Below, one piece after another: positions 34,195-44,588 of a stretch of 64,000 nucleotides of DNA. The notes under the pieces were generated by a model. It was not told the DNA's origin. It worked only from the letters and a program-made list of their open reading frames with translations, and searched no databases. Source of the DNA: Proteles cristata cristata. Lineage: Eukaryota; Chordata; Mammalia; Carnivora; Hyaenidae. How positions within the stretch are numbered: the first letter of the stretch is position 1; each line of letters begins with the position of its first letter. The position numbers were made by a program, and so were the translations under genes. The stretch is taken from contig JAESUZ010000121.1 of NCBI GenBank assembly GCA_017311185.1, positions 1 to 64,000 on the forward strand. Reading direction: 5' to 3'.

Positions 34195-34560
34195 TTTCCC
34201 ATCTCTCATGGTAATGACTACCATCACCACATGGGAACTTGTTAGAAATGTAGAATCTGGGCCCCACCCCAGTCCCACTGAATCGGAAGCTGCATATTAA
34301 CAGATCTCTGAGGAAAGTTTATCACATGGAAGTTTGAGAACTACTGCTCTAGGATGACTCAAACATGGGGGCACACTGAAATCATCTGGGGAAATTTCAT
34401 GTATGCTGACATTAAAGCTCCAGCACAGAAAATCTGACATCACTGGGTTGAGATAAAGCCTAGGCTCTTAGACTTCTAAAAGCTCCCTACATGATTCTGA
34501 TGTGCAGTCTAGCTGGAGGACCAGCATCACTAGATGATTCCAACGTGTAGTCACTGCCCT
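34195..34560. repeat. MER5-type hAT/Charlie DNA-transposon relics
   Basis: acttgttagaaatgtagaat, tgggccccaccccag and agtttgagaactactgctct are typical of non-autonomous MER5 elements. The next about 200 bp (gcacactgaaatcatctggg; attctgatgtgcagtctagc) look like a second related copy. Confidence 0.65.
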
Positions 34561-34848
34561 AATACAGGAAGTTTTGCTCCCACAAAAATTTCTTGAGTCA
34601 TGTCCTACCATTGTATACAAGTAGATGCTATGAAAATAGATAACTGAAAATGCATCAAACCAGAAAAAAATCTGTGTTTAAAGAAAAGCATTTCTAAAAA
34701 GAAAATTACCACACAAATTGCTAACAATATCTGAAATAACAGTAATAATCAACTAAGCCAATGTCCATTTTAAGATCTGCAATTTGGAATGTGAATTCTG
34801 AACCCAACTTAGTGGTTTCTTTCTGTAGCTAATGGCTAGTATAGAGGT

Positions 34849-35252
34849 CTGCACTGTGGCTGAACGTTATGATCACCTGGGGAACTTAGAAAAAGAAAAA
34901 AAACGGGGCGCCTGGGTGGCTTAGTCGGATAAGCGTCCGACTTTCGCTCAGGTCATGATCTCGCGGTTCGTGGGTTCGAGCCCCGCGTCGGGCTCTGTGC
35001 TGACTGCCAGCTCAGAGCCTGGAGCCTGTTTCAGTCTGTGACTCCCTCTCTCTCTGACCCTCCCCTGCTCACGCTGTCTCTCTCTCTCTCCTAGAAATAA
35101 ATAAAAAAAACATTAAAAAAAAAATTAAAAAAAAAAGAAAAAGAAAAAAAATCCCAGTCCACATACCCTAACCCAATTAAATCAGAGCCTCACAGCAAGT
35201 CCCAGGCATAAGTGTTTCCTGAAAGCTTCCAAGGAGAGTCCAAATGCAGCCA
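34849..35252. repeat. MER5-type relic split by a SINE
   Basis: Left part 34849-34890 (gctgaacgttatgatcacct; ggggaactt) and right part about 35148-35252 (ccaattaaatcagagcctca; caggcataagtgtttcctga) form one MER5-like element interrupted by the SINE at 34905. Confidence 0.65.
34905..35135 (+). mobile_element. Young CAN-SINE
   Basis: Nearly identical to the copy at 6421-6639, including actttcgctcaggtcatgat, gcggttcgtgggttcgagcc and the tail of the same subgroup. The A-rich duplication agaaaaagaaaaaaaa is at about 34888 and 35135. Confidence 0.93.
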
Positions 35253-36040
35253 AGAAAGGGAGCCTCTGCAGCAGGATTTGCAAGTACAACTAACGCATCT
35301 TACTGATCCTAGAAAGGACTGAACGTTGTTGGACTCCAACAGTTGCCAGAACTGAATCCTCCCATCTTTAGGCCACAGAGTTAAGTACTAACTGCAACTT
35401 CCCACTACCCAAGGGACTGGGGAATGATACTATTGAGAGGCGTGGTGCTTTTCATTGCTTGGAAACCATGATGTTCTACACCATCCCGCACCCACTGAAT
35501 CAGTGGCCACCACTTGCAGGGGCTTGAAGGTGGTGGTGGTAGGTGAACACCCATGAAGTCCCTGCTGTACTTGGAGCTTCAAACTAGAGTCCAAGTGCAA
35601 AGTCCAAGTGTGGACCAAGTCCGCAGTGAAATGCTAAGCTTACCTTTGTTAACAGAGAAGGAAGTCTTCTCATTTCTGATAGCTTGAGGGGCTGAATCTG
35701 GAGCTCCCAGGAAGAGGAGTGAGAAAGGATGGGGGTTTCAAGCGAACAAAATCCCCACCACCAATAGGACCCAAAGCTCCTCTGGATGCTGAGGGCAGCT
35801 TGCTGGTGGGGAGGTTGAGAGGGGAATACAAGTGATGAAACTGGGGGAAGATTCTGCCTGGCCCCCAACTCTTTAGGAACTTCTACTTGGTCTCAGTGCA
35901 ATGCAGTGAAGGGACAGTGCATGACGAGTGACACTGTACTCTTACTTAGTAGTTTCTCACGACCCATGACCCCTGAGGTCACCAAACGGTCCCATCAGTT
36001 GAGTTTTGCTATAGCTACTACTAGTGCTTCCTACTCAGAT
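35253..36040. other. Intronic unique sequence
   Basis: No gene or repeat recognised. Confidence 0.45.
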
Positions 36041-36052
36041 CCAGGGATCCTG

Positions 36053-36254
36053 CTGAATCTTTAAAAAAATTTTTTAATGTTTATTTATTTTTGAGGGGGG
36101 GAGGGGCAGAGAGAGAGGAAGACACAGGATCTGAGGCAAGCTCCAGGCTCTGACCTGTCTACACAGAGCCCGATGCAAGGCTCAAACTCACAAACCGTGA
36201 GATCATGACCTGAGCCAAAGTCGGACGCTTTACTGATTGAGCCATGCAGGCACC
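36053..36254 (-). mobile_element. CAN-SINE with 12-bp target-site duplication
   Basis: ccagggatcctg occurs at 36041-36052 and 36055-36066 relative to the insert end (the head merges with the right copy at cacccc). The core ctccaggctctgacctgtct is present. Confidence 0.85.
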
Positions 36255-36266
36255 CCAGGGATCCTG

Positions 36267-38130
36267 AATCCTATCCACTCTGTACTTTCCAAGGAGTCAC
36301 ATTTCCCCTTACTTGGAGCCAATTTGACTCCAATTTACAGTTTTCACAAAAACCACATGATCATCTCAATAGATGTAGAAAAAAGCAACTGACAAATTTT
36401 TTTATGATAAAAGCACTCAACCAACCAGATCTGAAGGGAAACTCCTAAATCTTGAAAAAGGACTAAATTGAAGGCAGTACAGACAGAATCCCAAGTTAAC
36501 AAATAGCAGTCACCCAGCCTCTCGTTTCCTGAGAGCCCACCAGCGCTCTAGCAAAGGGTCCAAACTCATGCTGTTCGCTTTTGAAGTTGTAATGAACTCA
36601 TATTCCAGGAAGAGCCCTGTAGATCAGACACTTTCACAAACGCTGGGCCAACTCACTGTTGGCCTATTTAACAAACACATTTTTATTTATGTGAAATGTG
36701 GTTATACAGCAATTGGAGTTTTTAAAATAGCAATTAGATTTTATTATATCATATTTAAATTGTGTTAGAAAATTTGACAGTGGGTGACCTGGGGAAGGGA
36801 GGAGTTTGTCAGTACAAACAGGTCAGGGGCTGGGGCCTGCTGGCTGGACACTGCTTTCAACACCAGATGTGCTTCTAGTTATCACTAGGAGGTTAGATCC
36901 CTGGAAAAAGCACAACGATAAAGGGAGTTTCTGTGATTCTCAAGAAGTGACCACTCTGACTGCGTCAGGTGGCTGAGGCACTGAGAGGCCACAGTCCCTG
37001 AGGAGACGGGGAGACTGTGACCACATGGACTAGGGAGCATGGAGGGCTCAGGGGTGAGGAGAGGCCACTATAGACCCTTAGATGCCCTCTGTGTCCTGGG
37101 AAACACCCCAGGGAAGCAAGCCACCTACCGAGGGAGCAAGAGCTACAGGAACCTGGCATTAGAAAAACCTTCTGCTATGACCTGTGAGGAGGCTGAGACA
37201 CCTTCCCTAGGCCCTGGCAACACTGGGCACTGAGGACCAGAGGCTCAGCACCGACTCTGTCGGACAGCCAGAAGTAGGTCAGCAGAAGCTGGAGTTAGAA
37301 CTGCCCTCCTCAGCCTGGGGTCAGGTCTTCAGGGGTAAAGGCTGGGAACCTTCCCGGGACCCCATGGCTTCTGCCTTGGGAGCATCCCTGCGCTTGCCCC
37401 TTAGGCCCCTCCTGCTTGAGCTGGTTCTCATGGCAGTCAGTGTCATGACCAGCCGCTACGGCACTTCAGAGCATTCCCACAGCTTAGAAATGTTGGTTCC
37501 TCTGCCTTACCCAGCAACTAGTTGCTCCGCAGCACAGACGCCAGGCAACATACAAGTCTGAGTTCACCACAGTCTTGGTGATTTGGATGCCGGCCATGCC
37601 CTGCGGGGGTGCATAAGTCAGCTGGGCTGCTTCCCCCTGACTGCCCAGATTCTACCCCTTTCCTGGGCAGCTGAGGTTGCGGAATGCCCTAATGCTCGGG
37701 CCCGCACAAGTTACAACCAATGTAGACAGAGAAGAAGCTTGCCTGAGCCCAGGAAAGTGTCCAAATCCAGAGCAGGACTGAAGGATGAGGCTTTGTTAGT
37801 TCTCTTTTCACAAGCAGCAGAAGCTCTCTGAAGTCACTGCTGGGCAAAACATAGGGACCAAAGTCCAGGGACCTTCCCGAGTACTCCACATTTTATCCTT
37901 GACCCTGATTCCAGGCTCTAAGATGCCCTTGCCTCACCCATGGATGACCCTCAGCCAGCACCACAGGCTGGCAGGCTCAGACGGACACAAGGAAGGCCAA
38001 GGACTTCCGAGTGTTTCCCTCGTCACATCTCTGTCATTTCATAAACATAAACGTTTTGATCCTGTTAAGTTCAGAATCTAATGCTCTCTCTGAATCACCT
38101 AAATGGCAGTCCAGACTTGACCAAGTGCAG
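36267..38130. other. Intronic unique sequence, GC-rich 36800-38000
   Basis: Several short open frames on both strands, none recognisable. No CpG island of promoter density was seen. Confidence 0.45.
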
Positions 38131-38147
38131 ATAAGAACTGGATTCAG

Positions 38148-38341
38148 ATGGGGCACCTGGGTGGCTCAGTCGGTTAAGTGTCCAACTTCGGCTCAGGTCA
38201 TGATCTCACAGTTTGTGGGTTCGAGCCCCACATCGGGCTCTGTGCTGACAGCCAGCTCAGAGCCTGGAGCCTGTTTCTGATTCTGTATCTCCCTCTCTCT
38301 GACCCTCCCCTGCTCACGCTGTCTCTCTCAAAAAAAAAAAA
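38148..38341 (+). mobile_element. CAN-SINE with 15-bp target-site duplication
   Basis: aagaact(g/t)gattcag is at 38133-38147 and 38342-38356. The CT domain is shortened and the AATAAA motif has been replaced by a pure A run. Confidence 0.93.
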
Positions 38342-38548
38342 AAGAACTTGATTCAGGACTTTTAAAAGTCATTACATCACTTCTTAAATTCAAAACTGAG
38401 GTAAAAAGCAATTAGTATAAAGATAATGACGACTTAGGCCACATAATTCATTCTAAATCATTTTATTAAATTCAAGTAAATTTATCAAATGAAAAATTTT
38501 CGCGTACCCATCAACCTCAGTATTGATCATACATTCAATGTAATACTA

Positions 38549-39070
38549 AGATGATTAATTTTATGTGTCAACTGAACTGGGCCATGGGGTGCCCAGATAT
38601 TTGGGCCAAACGTTATTCTGGGTGTGTCTGTGAAATTGTTTCTGCCCAAGATAAACATCAGAATTGGTAGACTGAGCAAAACGGGTTGCTTTCTCTAATG
38701 TGGGTGAGCCCCAGCTAATCAGTTAAAGGTCTGAATAGAACAAAAAGGCTGGCACTCAAACCCCACCCCCGAAAAAAAAGGAAATTCCTCCTACTTGACT
38801 GTCTCCCAACTGGGACATGAGTTTCTTTTCCTGCCTTTGGACTCAGACTGAGACATCAGTTCTTCCTGGGTCTCCAGCCTGCTGGCCTTTGGACTGCAAC
38901 TACTAACACTAGCTCTCTTCAGGCTCCCACTTGCTGACTGCTGATCTTGGGACTTGTCAGCCTCCATAAGTGTGTGAGCCAATTCCTTATAATACGTGTG
39001 TAACTTATACACACACATACGAAGATATGTCCCATTGCCTCTGCCTCTCTGGAGAACCCGAAAACAACTC
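38549..39070 (+). mobile_element. LTR-like element, probably ERVL/MaLR class
   Basis: The sequence begins gattaattttatgtgtcaac, continues gggccatggggtgcccagat, tctgggtgtgtctgtgaaat, gaatagaacaaaaaggctgg and cagcctccataagtgtgtga, and ends ctctggagaaccc. This is a familiar mammalian long-repeat consensus that I place in the ERVL LTR group without a firm subfamily. No viral coding sequence is present. Confidence 0.6.
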
Positions 39071-39119
39071 CTACATATTACCAACTAACGAGTTAGCACA
39101 TATGAGATCTTAACCAGTC

Positions 39120-39600
39120 ATGTCTTCCACACCCCTTCACACTGCATCTCCCCATCCTGCCCCAAGACCCCATCATCATTCCAGGTCCTCTCTGCCCCTG
39201 TCCAGTCCCCTCCCCACATCACAGTCAGGGTGGACCTTTATATATGCCAACACAATCATGATAGTCCTCTGCTCCAAATCCTTAAATGGCTTTCAGGTGT
39301 TCTCACATTAAAACCCAACACCTTACCCTGGCTGACAAGTCCCTGGCTGCCAGCCCGCCCAACCCCGCTGCTACTATCCTCCATCACAGGGATCTGTCCC
39401 CAGTCCCCTGAATGAGCCATACTCTTCCTACCTGCCTCAGAACCTTTCCACATGCTATCTCCTCTCTGGAAGGTTCTTCTGGATCCTAGTATGAATAGTT
39501 CCTTTTCACCCTTCAAGCCTAATGTTACCTCCTCAACAAAGGCTTCCCCAACCCCTTTATCTCAATCAAACTCCTATGATTCTCGACTTCAGATTGTTCT
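39120..39600 (+). repeat. Probable ancient L2 LINE segment
   Basis: aaatccttaaatggctttca, aaacccaacaccttaccctg, gctgacaagtccctgg, acctttccacatgctatctc, tcacccttcaagcc and aaaggcttccccaaccc follow a known old LINE consensus order. Confidence 0.5.
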
Positions 39601-39653
39601 TTTCAGAGACTTTCTCCTTTTGAAATGAATTAATTATTGGTCTGTTGACTTTT

Positions 39654-39821
39654 CCTTTTTAATTTATTTTGGGGGAGAGGGAGCAAATGGGTGAGCAGGG
39701 GGAGAGGCAGAAAGAAAGGGACAGAATCTTAAGCAGGCTCCATGCTCAGTGTGGAACTCAACATGGGCTGGATTCCCACATGAGCTGAAATCAAGAGTCG
39801 GATGAGTCATCCAGGTGCCCC
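39654..39821 (-). mobile_element. CAN-SINE, older, with internal losses
   Basis: The tail is next to a tgttgactttt duplication at about 39643 and 39826. The B-box region is damaged and the head reads gagtcatccaggtgcccc. Confidence 0.8.
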
Positions 39822-39839
39822 AACTTGTTGACTTTTTAT

Positions 39840-40745
39840 TGTCTTTCTTTTACTGCCTATTTATTGTCTCTTCCACAGAACTGACAGAATTTTTCCATTT
39901 GGGGTATCCCATATAGGAACAACCTTCTTATTTCATGGATGAGGAGTAAACAACTCAAGGGTCCTTAAAAGCAAGGGTGAGGACGCATGGCACAGTGTGG
40001 CCCCTGAGATGCTACAGACAGGCACTGGAGCCTTGAGGGGGTGAGGCAAAGATGGAGGACAGGGAAGACTTTTCCCATCCCGGTAGTGGCAAAGGAGGGA
40101 GATGGCCACAGCAAGTGCCCAAGGATGGCGGGGCCAGAGACGTCAGAAGTGGGGGCATCAGAGAGAGTGTGTTGGCCTGACTTTGGCTGTGTTCTCAGGT
40201 GTTTGTCACTGCCCATTTTCCAAGCTCAGCTCTCCAGCCTGCCCACACCCCTCTCAGAAATTTCTTTTCTGCCAAAGTCAGCCTCAGCTACTGTTGGGCA
40301 CATACAATTCTACACTCCAGGGCACAGGATTCTGGGGAGCAGGCACCTGGTTTGTGTTGCTCCTGCGTGTGTACTCTCAGCACTGTGCCTCGCATATAGA
40401 GGGACTTAGGATATGTAAGTGAATGCAGGGAAGAACAGACTCAGGGCTTGCTGGGTGGTGGGCTGGGGACAACTATTCAAGGAGAAAGGGCCACATATTT
40501 CCATTAGCCTCTGTCCTCAGAGGGCTAAAAATGATAGCAGGCATGACGCTTGTAATGCTCTTTGCAGATTTCACCAAACTATCTTCCCAAAAGGTACTAA
40601 GTTCTACTCTCACCAGCAATGCAGCAGATTGCCTAGCCTACCATGTGCGTCTGCACAACCTTTTCACTTTTTATACCACAGTTTTGGACAGTCAAGAAGA
40701 AGAGGTGTGATGTAGTGAGTGAAGGCTGGCATGGAAAGGGACTGG
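39840..40745. other. Intronic unique sequence
   Basis: Overlapping open frames at 40041-40422 lack homology I recognise. No feature is supported. Confidence 0.45.
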
Positions 40746-40746
40746 A

Positions 40747-40868
40747 GGGGAGACTGACTGGCTCAGTTGGTGGAGAATGTGACTCTTGATTTCAAGGTTG
40801 TGAGTTCGAGCCCTACACTGGGTGCAAAGATTACTTAAAAATATAAAATCTTTAAAAAAAAAAAAAAA
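40747..40868 (+). mobile_element. Short tRNA-Lys-type SINE
   Basis: ctggctcagttggtggagaa, gttgtgagttcgagccctac and gcaaagattacttaaaaata with an A tail. There is no CT-rich domain. Confidence 0.8.
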
Positions 40869-41011
40869 GAAAAAAAGGTGCTGAGCCCTGGGGAAAAGTT
40901 TATAATGGCCTTATTTGAACAATGATGAAACAGTCTATGGATTGTATTAATCCTTTAAGATCAGTATTCCCCACCTGGACCTGACCTATACTCTAAGATT
41001 TTATACTCTTG

Positions 41012-41660
41012 CCATGTCAATTTTTTTTATTATGGTAAAATATATAAACACCAGATTTACCATTTTAAACATTTTTAAGCATATAATTCAGTGGAATGAA
41101 GTACACTGTGCAGCCAACACCACCATCCATCTCCACAACTTTTTATCTTTCCAAACTGAAACTCCATGCCCAGTAGACGTTAACTCCCCCACTCCCCTTC
41201 CCCCTCAGCCCCTGGTGACCAATTCTGTGTTCTGTTTCCATGAATTTTACCACTCTGGGTAACTCCTAGAAGTGTAGTCATACAATATTTGCCTTTTTGT
41301 GTCTCCCTTATTTCACAGAGTATAATGTTCTCAAGGGTCATCCATGTTGTAGCACGTGGCAGAATTTCCTTCCTTTTTAAGGCTGAATAATAGTCCATTA
41401 TATGGAGGTAACATTTGTTTATCCATTCATCTGTTGGTGGACTTCTGAGTTATTTCTACCTTTGTACTACTGTGAATAATGCCATTATGAACACTGGTGC
41501 ACGAATATCCATTTGAGTCTCTGCCTTCAATGATTTTGGGTACTTATCCAGAAATGGAATTGCAAGATCATATATTAATCCTATATTTAACTTTTTAAAA
41601 GAACTCTCATACTGCTTTCTACAGTGGCTGTTATCATTTTACATCTCTACTTAGATATTA
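41012..41660 (-). mobile_element. Ancient L1 3' fragment (antisense)
   Basis: The minus strand reads MDYYSALKRKEILPRATTW and TLENIILCEIRETQKGKY, the end of L1 ORF2. The plus strand shows ggctgaataatagtccatta and tttatccattcatctgttgg. It is much more diverged than the 9898 element, of L1MB/MC-like age. Confidence 0.85.
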
Positions 41661-41909
41661 TTTTAAAGCATTTTATGCTGCAATTGATTCCAGTAATTAC
41701 TGAAGTTTGCAAACAGAAAAAGAACTGTCTTTTATGTGTCCTTTAGAAATTCCCTTCCAAAAATGTTGATACATATAAGAAATAATTTGTTCATACATAT
41801 AAGAAATAAGAAAACAAGGCATTATTTAAAAGTAATACATCAATAAATTTCTATTTAGGATATTGTGCAGAAATGATATGGCCCTTTAAGATCTTTTAAA
41901 GAGATTTGA

Positions 41910-42121
41910 GGGGCGCCTGGGTGGCTCAGTTGGTTAAACGTCCGACTTCGGTCCAAGTCATGATCTTCTGGTTTGTGAGTTCAGGCCCTGTGTTGGGCTC
42001 TATGCTGACAACTCAGAGCCTGGAGCCCAGTTTGGATTCTGGGTCTTCCTTTCTCTCTTCTCCTCCCTTGCTCATGCTCTCTCTCTCTCTCTCCTTCAAA
42101 AATAAACATTCAAAACAAAAA
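41910..42121 (+). mobile_element. CAN-SINE
   Basis: Flanked by ttaaagagatt(t/c)tga at about 41897 and 42122. Head ggggcgcctgggtggctcag. B box changed to gagttcaggccc. Confidence 0.9.
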
Positions 42122-42140
42122 TTAAAGAGATTCTGACTCA

Positions 42141-42252
42141 GGACACTTGGCTGGCTCAGTTGGTAAAGCCATGAGACTCATGATCTCAGGGTTATAAGTT
42201 CAAGTCACATGTTGGCATAGAGATTACTAAAAAATAAAATATTAAAAAATTT
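42141..42252 (+). mobile_element. Short tRNA-Lys-type SINE
   Basis: ggacacttggctggctcagt, gggttataagttcaagtcac and gcatagagattactaaaaaa. It is strongly diverged. Confidence 0.75.
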
Positions 42253-42309
42253 TTAAACATTTATCTATCTTTAAGAAACAGCACGAGTGGAGAAGGGGCA
42301 GACACACAC

Positions 42310-42349
<40 letters not shown>

Positions 42350-42450
42350 TGAGCTGTGAGCACAGAGCCTGATGAGGGGCTCAAACCCACAAACTATGAG
42401 ATATGACCTGAGCTGAAGTCAGACGCTCAATTGAGCCACCCAGGTGCCTC
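42252..42450 (-). mobile_element. CAN-SINE containing a (CA)n expansion
   Basis: The GA-rich block has been replaced by a CA microsatellite (about 42303-42347). Head gagccacccaggtgcct. Confidence 0.85.
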
Positions 42451-42537
42451 CAAAACAAAATATTTAAAAAAAAAAAAAAGGGGAATAAAGAGATTTTGAC
42501 TCTAAGAGCTGACCAAGGTTAAAAATAAAAATTTCTT

Positions 42538-42640
42538 GGACGTCTTGCTGGCTCAGTAGGGCATGCAACTCTGGATATTGTGTTCGTGAGTTCGAGCCCC
42601 ACATTGGGCATAAGAGTTCACTTAAAAATAATAATAAAGT
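42538..42640 (+). mobile_element. Short tRNA-Lys-type SINE
   Basis: cgtcttgctggctcagtagg, cgtgagttcgagccccacat and gggcataagagttcacttaa. Flanked by aaaat(a/g)aaaatttctt at about 42523 and 42641. Confidence 0.82.
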
Positions 42641-42659
42641 AAAATGAAAATTTCTTAGG

Positions 42660-43740
42660 GGAAAAGTCTGCACAAATGCACAGGTCTATGACAGATTCCT
42701 GATGGATTCTTCTACTTGGGGCTGGATCCTCAATCCTTTGATGGGCTAGAGGAGCATAACTGAGCTATAACATTGCTTCTTCTAAGTTCATACACTGGGA
42801 AAAACTGAGTTCTGTGTTGCATGGCCCACAGATCTGACCTTGCATTACAATTCTGATGCTAACAGAAAAATGTATGCAACTAGAATGAAGAACCCATTAA
42901 CTGATATTTTCCTACCCCTACAAAAGACAGTAAAATTCATCTATGAATTTCAACTATGCTTATGACTTAAAAGGTATTTACCCAAGCATATATAATAACT
43001 GAGGCCTACTTATGTTCTCACTTTGCTAAGTTCCCAACTGCCTAGAGAGATTCCCTATTCTAAGGAACTGCTTCAGTTACTATGGCAACAGAGCACAGAG
43101 AAGGAGGGAGCTTTCCCTGGGCACGAGAGTAAAAGAACAGCTATTTGTTCTCCCATTGGCAGAACAGGACCATTCGTGAGATTAGCATGTGGTGCTAATA
43201 CAAATAAGCGTGCAGTCCGCTTCAGAAAAGCCAAAAAGACATTTTCAGGGCAAACTCTCGTGAAGCAATTATATCGCACCTGAATCAAGTGTTTCATGTT
43301 GTACCAAAATGAAGAAACAGTTTTTTGTGTCCAAAGTAGACACACAAGATAGCACTTAGTGGTCCACTGTGGGGGCATAGGATGGGGCAACCCAGGGGCT
43401 GTGGGCTAGCCTTTCAGCCATTGTGAGGTGCCAGGTACAAGGCGGGGGACACCCTCTTAACCTGTCCTTGCCATGGAAACCCAGTAAAAGGGTAGGGGAA
43501 GATGGGATAAAGGGCAGACTTTATCCTAAAGCAGGAGTAGGGGGAAAATCCATATGTATGCCCAGTTTGGTAAAGTCTGGGTCATGCCATTTCAGGGCAG
43601 ATCTCTGCCTCCTCAGACCATCAGAAAACCAAAAAGCGAAGCAAGAGACCCCTACAATGGGCGTCTCTTTTCACACAGAATGAGAAAACATCCATGTCAA
43701 AAATTTAAGATTCTCATGCTCAGTGAATATAGTTCTTCTT
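42660..43740. other. Intronic unique sequence with the X-box-like motif
   Basis: Apart from 43076-43089 nothing was recognised. Confidence 0.45.
43076..43089. promoter_or_regulatory. Candidate X-box (RFX-factor) motif
   Basis: GTTACTATGGCAAC fits the RFX X-box consensus GTTRCYATGGYAAC at every position and is close to a two-fold palindrome. It sits in unique intronic sequence away from called repeats. Function is inferred from the motif alone. Confidence 0.35.
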
Positions 43741-43744
43741 TAAT

Positions 43745-43910
43745 GGACAGAGAGTTTCAGTTTGGGAAGATGAAAAATTCTGGAGATGATGGTGATAGTT
43801 GCACAACACTGAGAATGTCCTTAATGTGACTGAACAGTCCACTTTAAGAGTTAAAACGGTGAACTGTATATGACGTACATTTTACCACAATGAAAACAAA
43901 ATAGTTATGA
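43745..43910 (+). repeat. Ancient LINE 3' end (L1ME/HAL1-like)
   Basis: gatggtgatagttgcacaac, actgagaatgtccttaatgt, gtgaactgtatatgacgtac and attttaccacaatgaaaaca follow an old LINE 3' consensus. Confidence 0.6.
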
Positions 43911-44349
43911 AATCTGTTTTCCTTGTCATTTCCATGTTATCATTTCATAAACACAAACGTACTGATCAAATTCAGTATTGATCATGTACCCAATAAATAC
44001 TGAGTCCACCACAAGCAGGCCCTGGTTTAAGTAAGGGCTATGGGCTGAGCAAACATGAACAAGAAGCTACGCATCCAGCAGACCCTCACTATTGCTCAGG
44101 CGTCTTCTGCTTGGCATGGCTGCAGAACTCTGGTCCTTCGGATGTGCACACAGCCTGTGTGGGGAAAGTCCCAGAATCAGGGGGAAACCCCTACAATGGT
44201 GTGATCAGTAATGGGTCCGAAGGAAGAGGGCAAGTTTTCCATGAGAACAGAGAGCCACGTTTACATGCCCTACGGGTTAGTCTTTATTCATAACTGTGGC
44301 ATGGACACCATGGCACTCAGTCACCTGGCAGCACCTCCGAAGGTAACAT

Positions 44350-44588
44350 TAAATTTTTTTAAATGTTTATTTATTTTTCAGAGAGATAGAGACAGACAAG
44401 TCAGATACAGAGAGATACAGAGAGCAAGTAGGGGAGGAGCAGAGAGAGAGGGAGACATAGACTCTGAAGCAGGCTCCAGGCTCTGAGCTGTCAGCACAGA
44501 GCCCGATGCAGGGCATGAACCCACCAACCAGGAGATCATGACCTGAACCCAAGTGGGAAGCTTAACCAACCGATCCACCCAGGCACCC
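44350..44588 (-). mobile_element. CAN-SINE with expanded GA/ACAGA block
   Basis: A tail of typical form, a lengthened agatacagagagatacagag block, the core caggctccaggctctgagct and the head atccacccaggcaccc. Confidence 0.88.

Noticed and set aside
31323..39070. Intact endogenous retrovirus
   Set aside because: Only LTR-like, non-coding segments are seen (31323-31668 and 38549-39070). No gag, pol or env frames lie between them.
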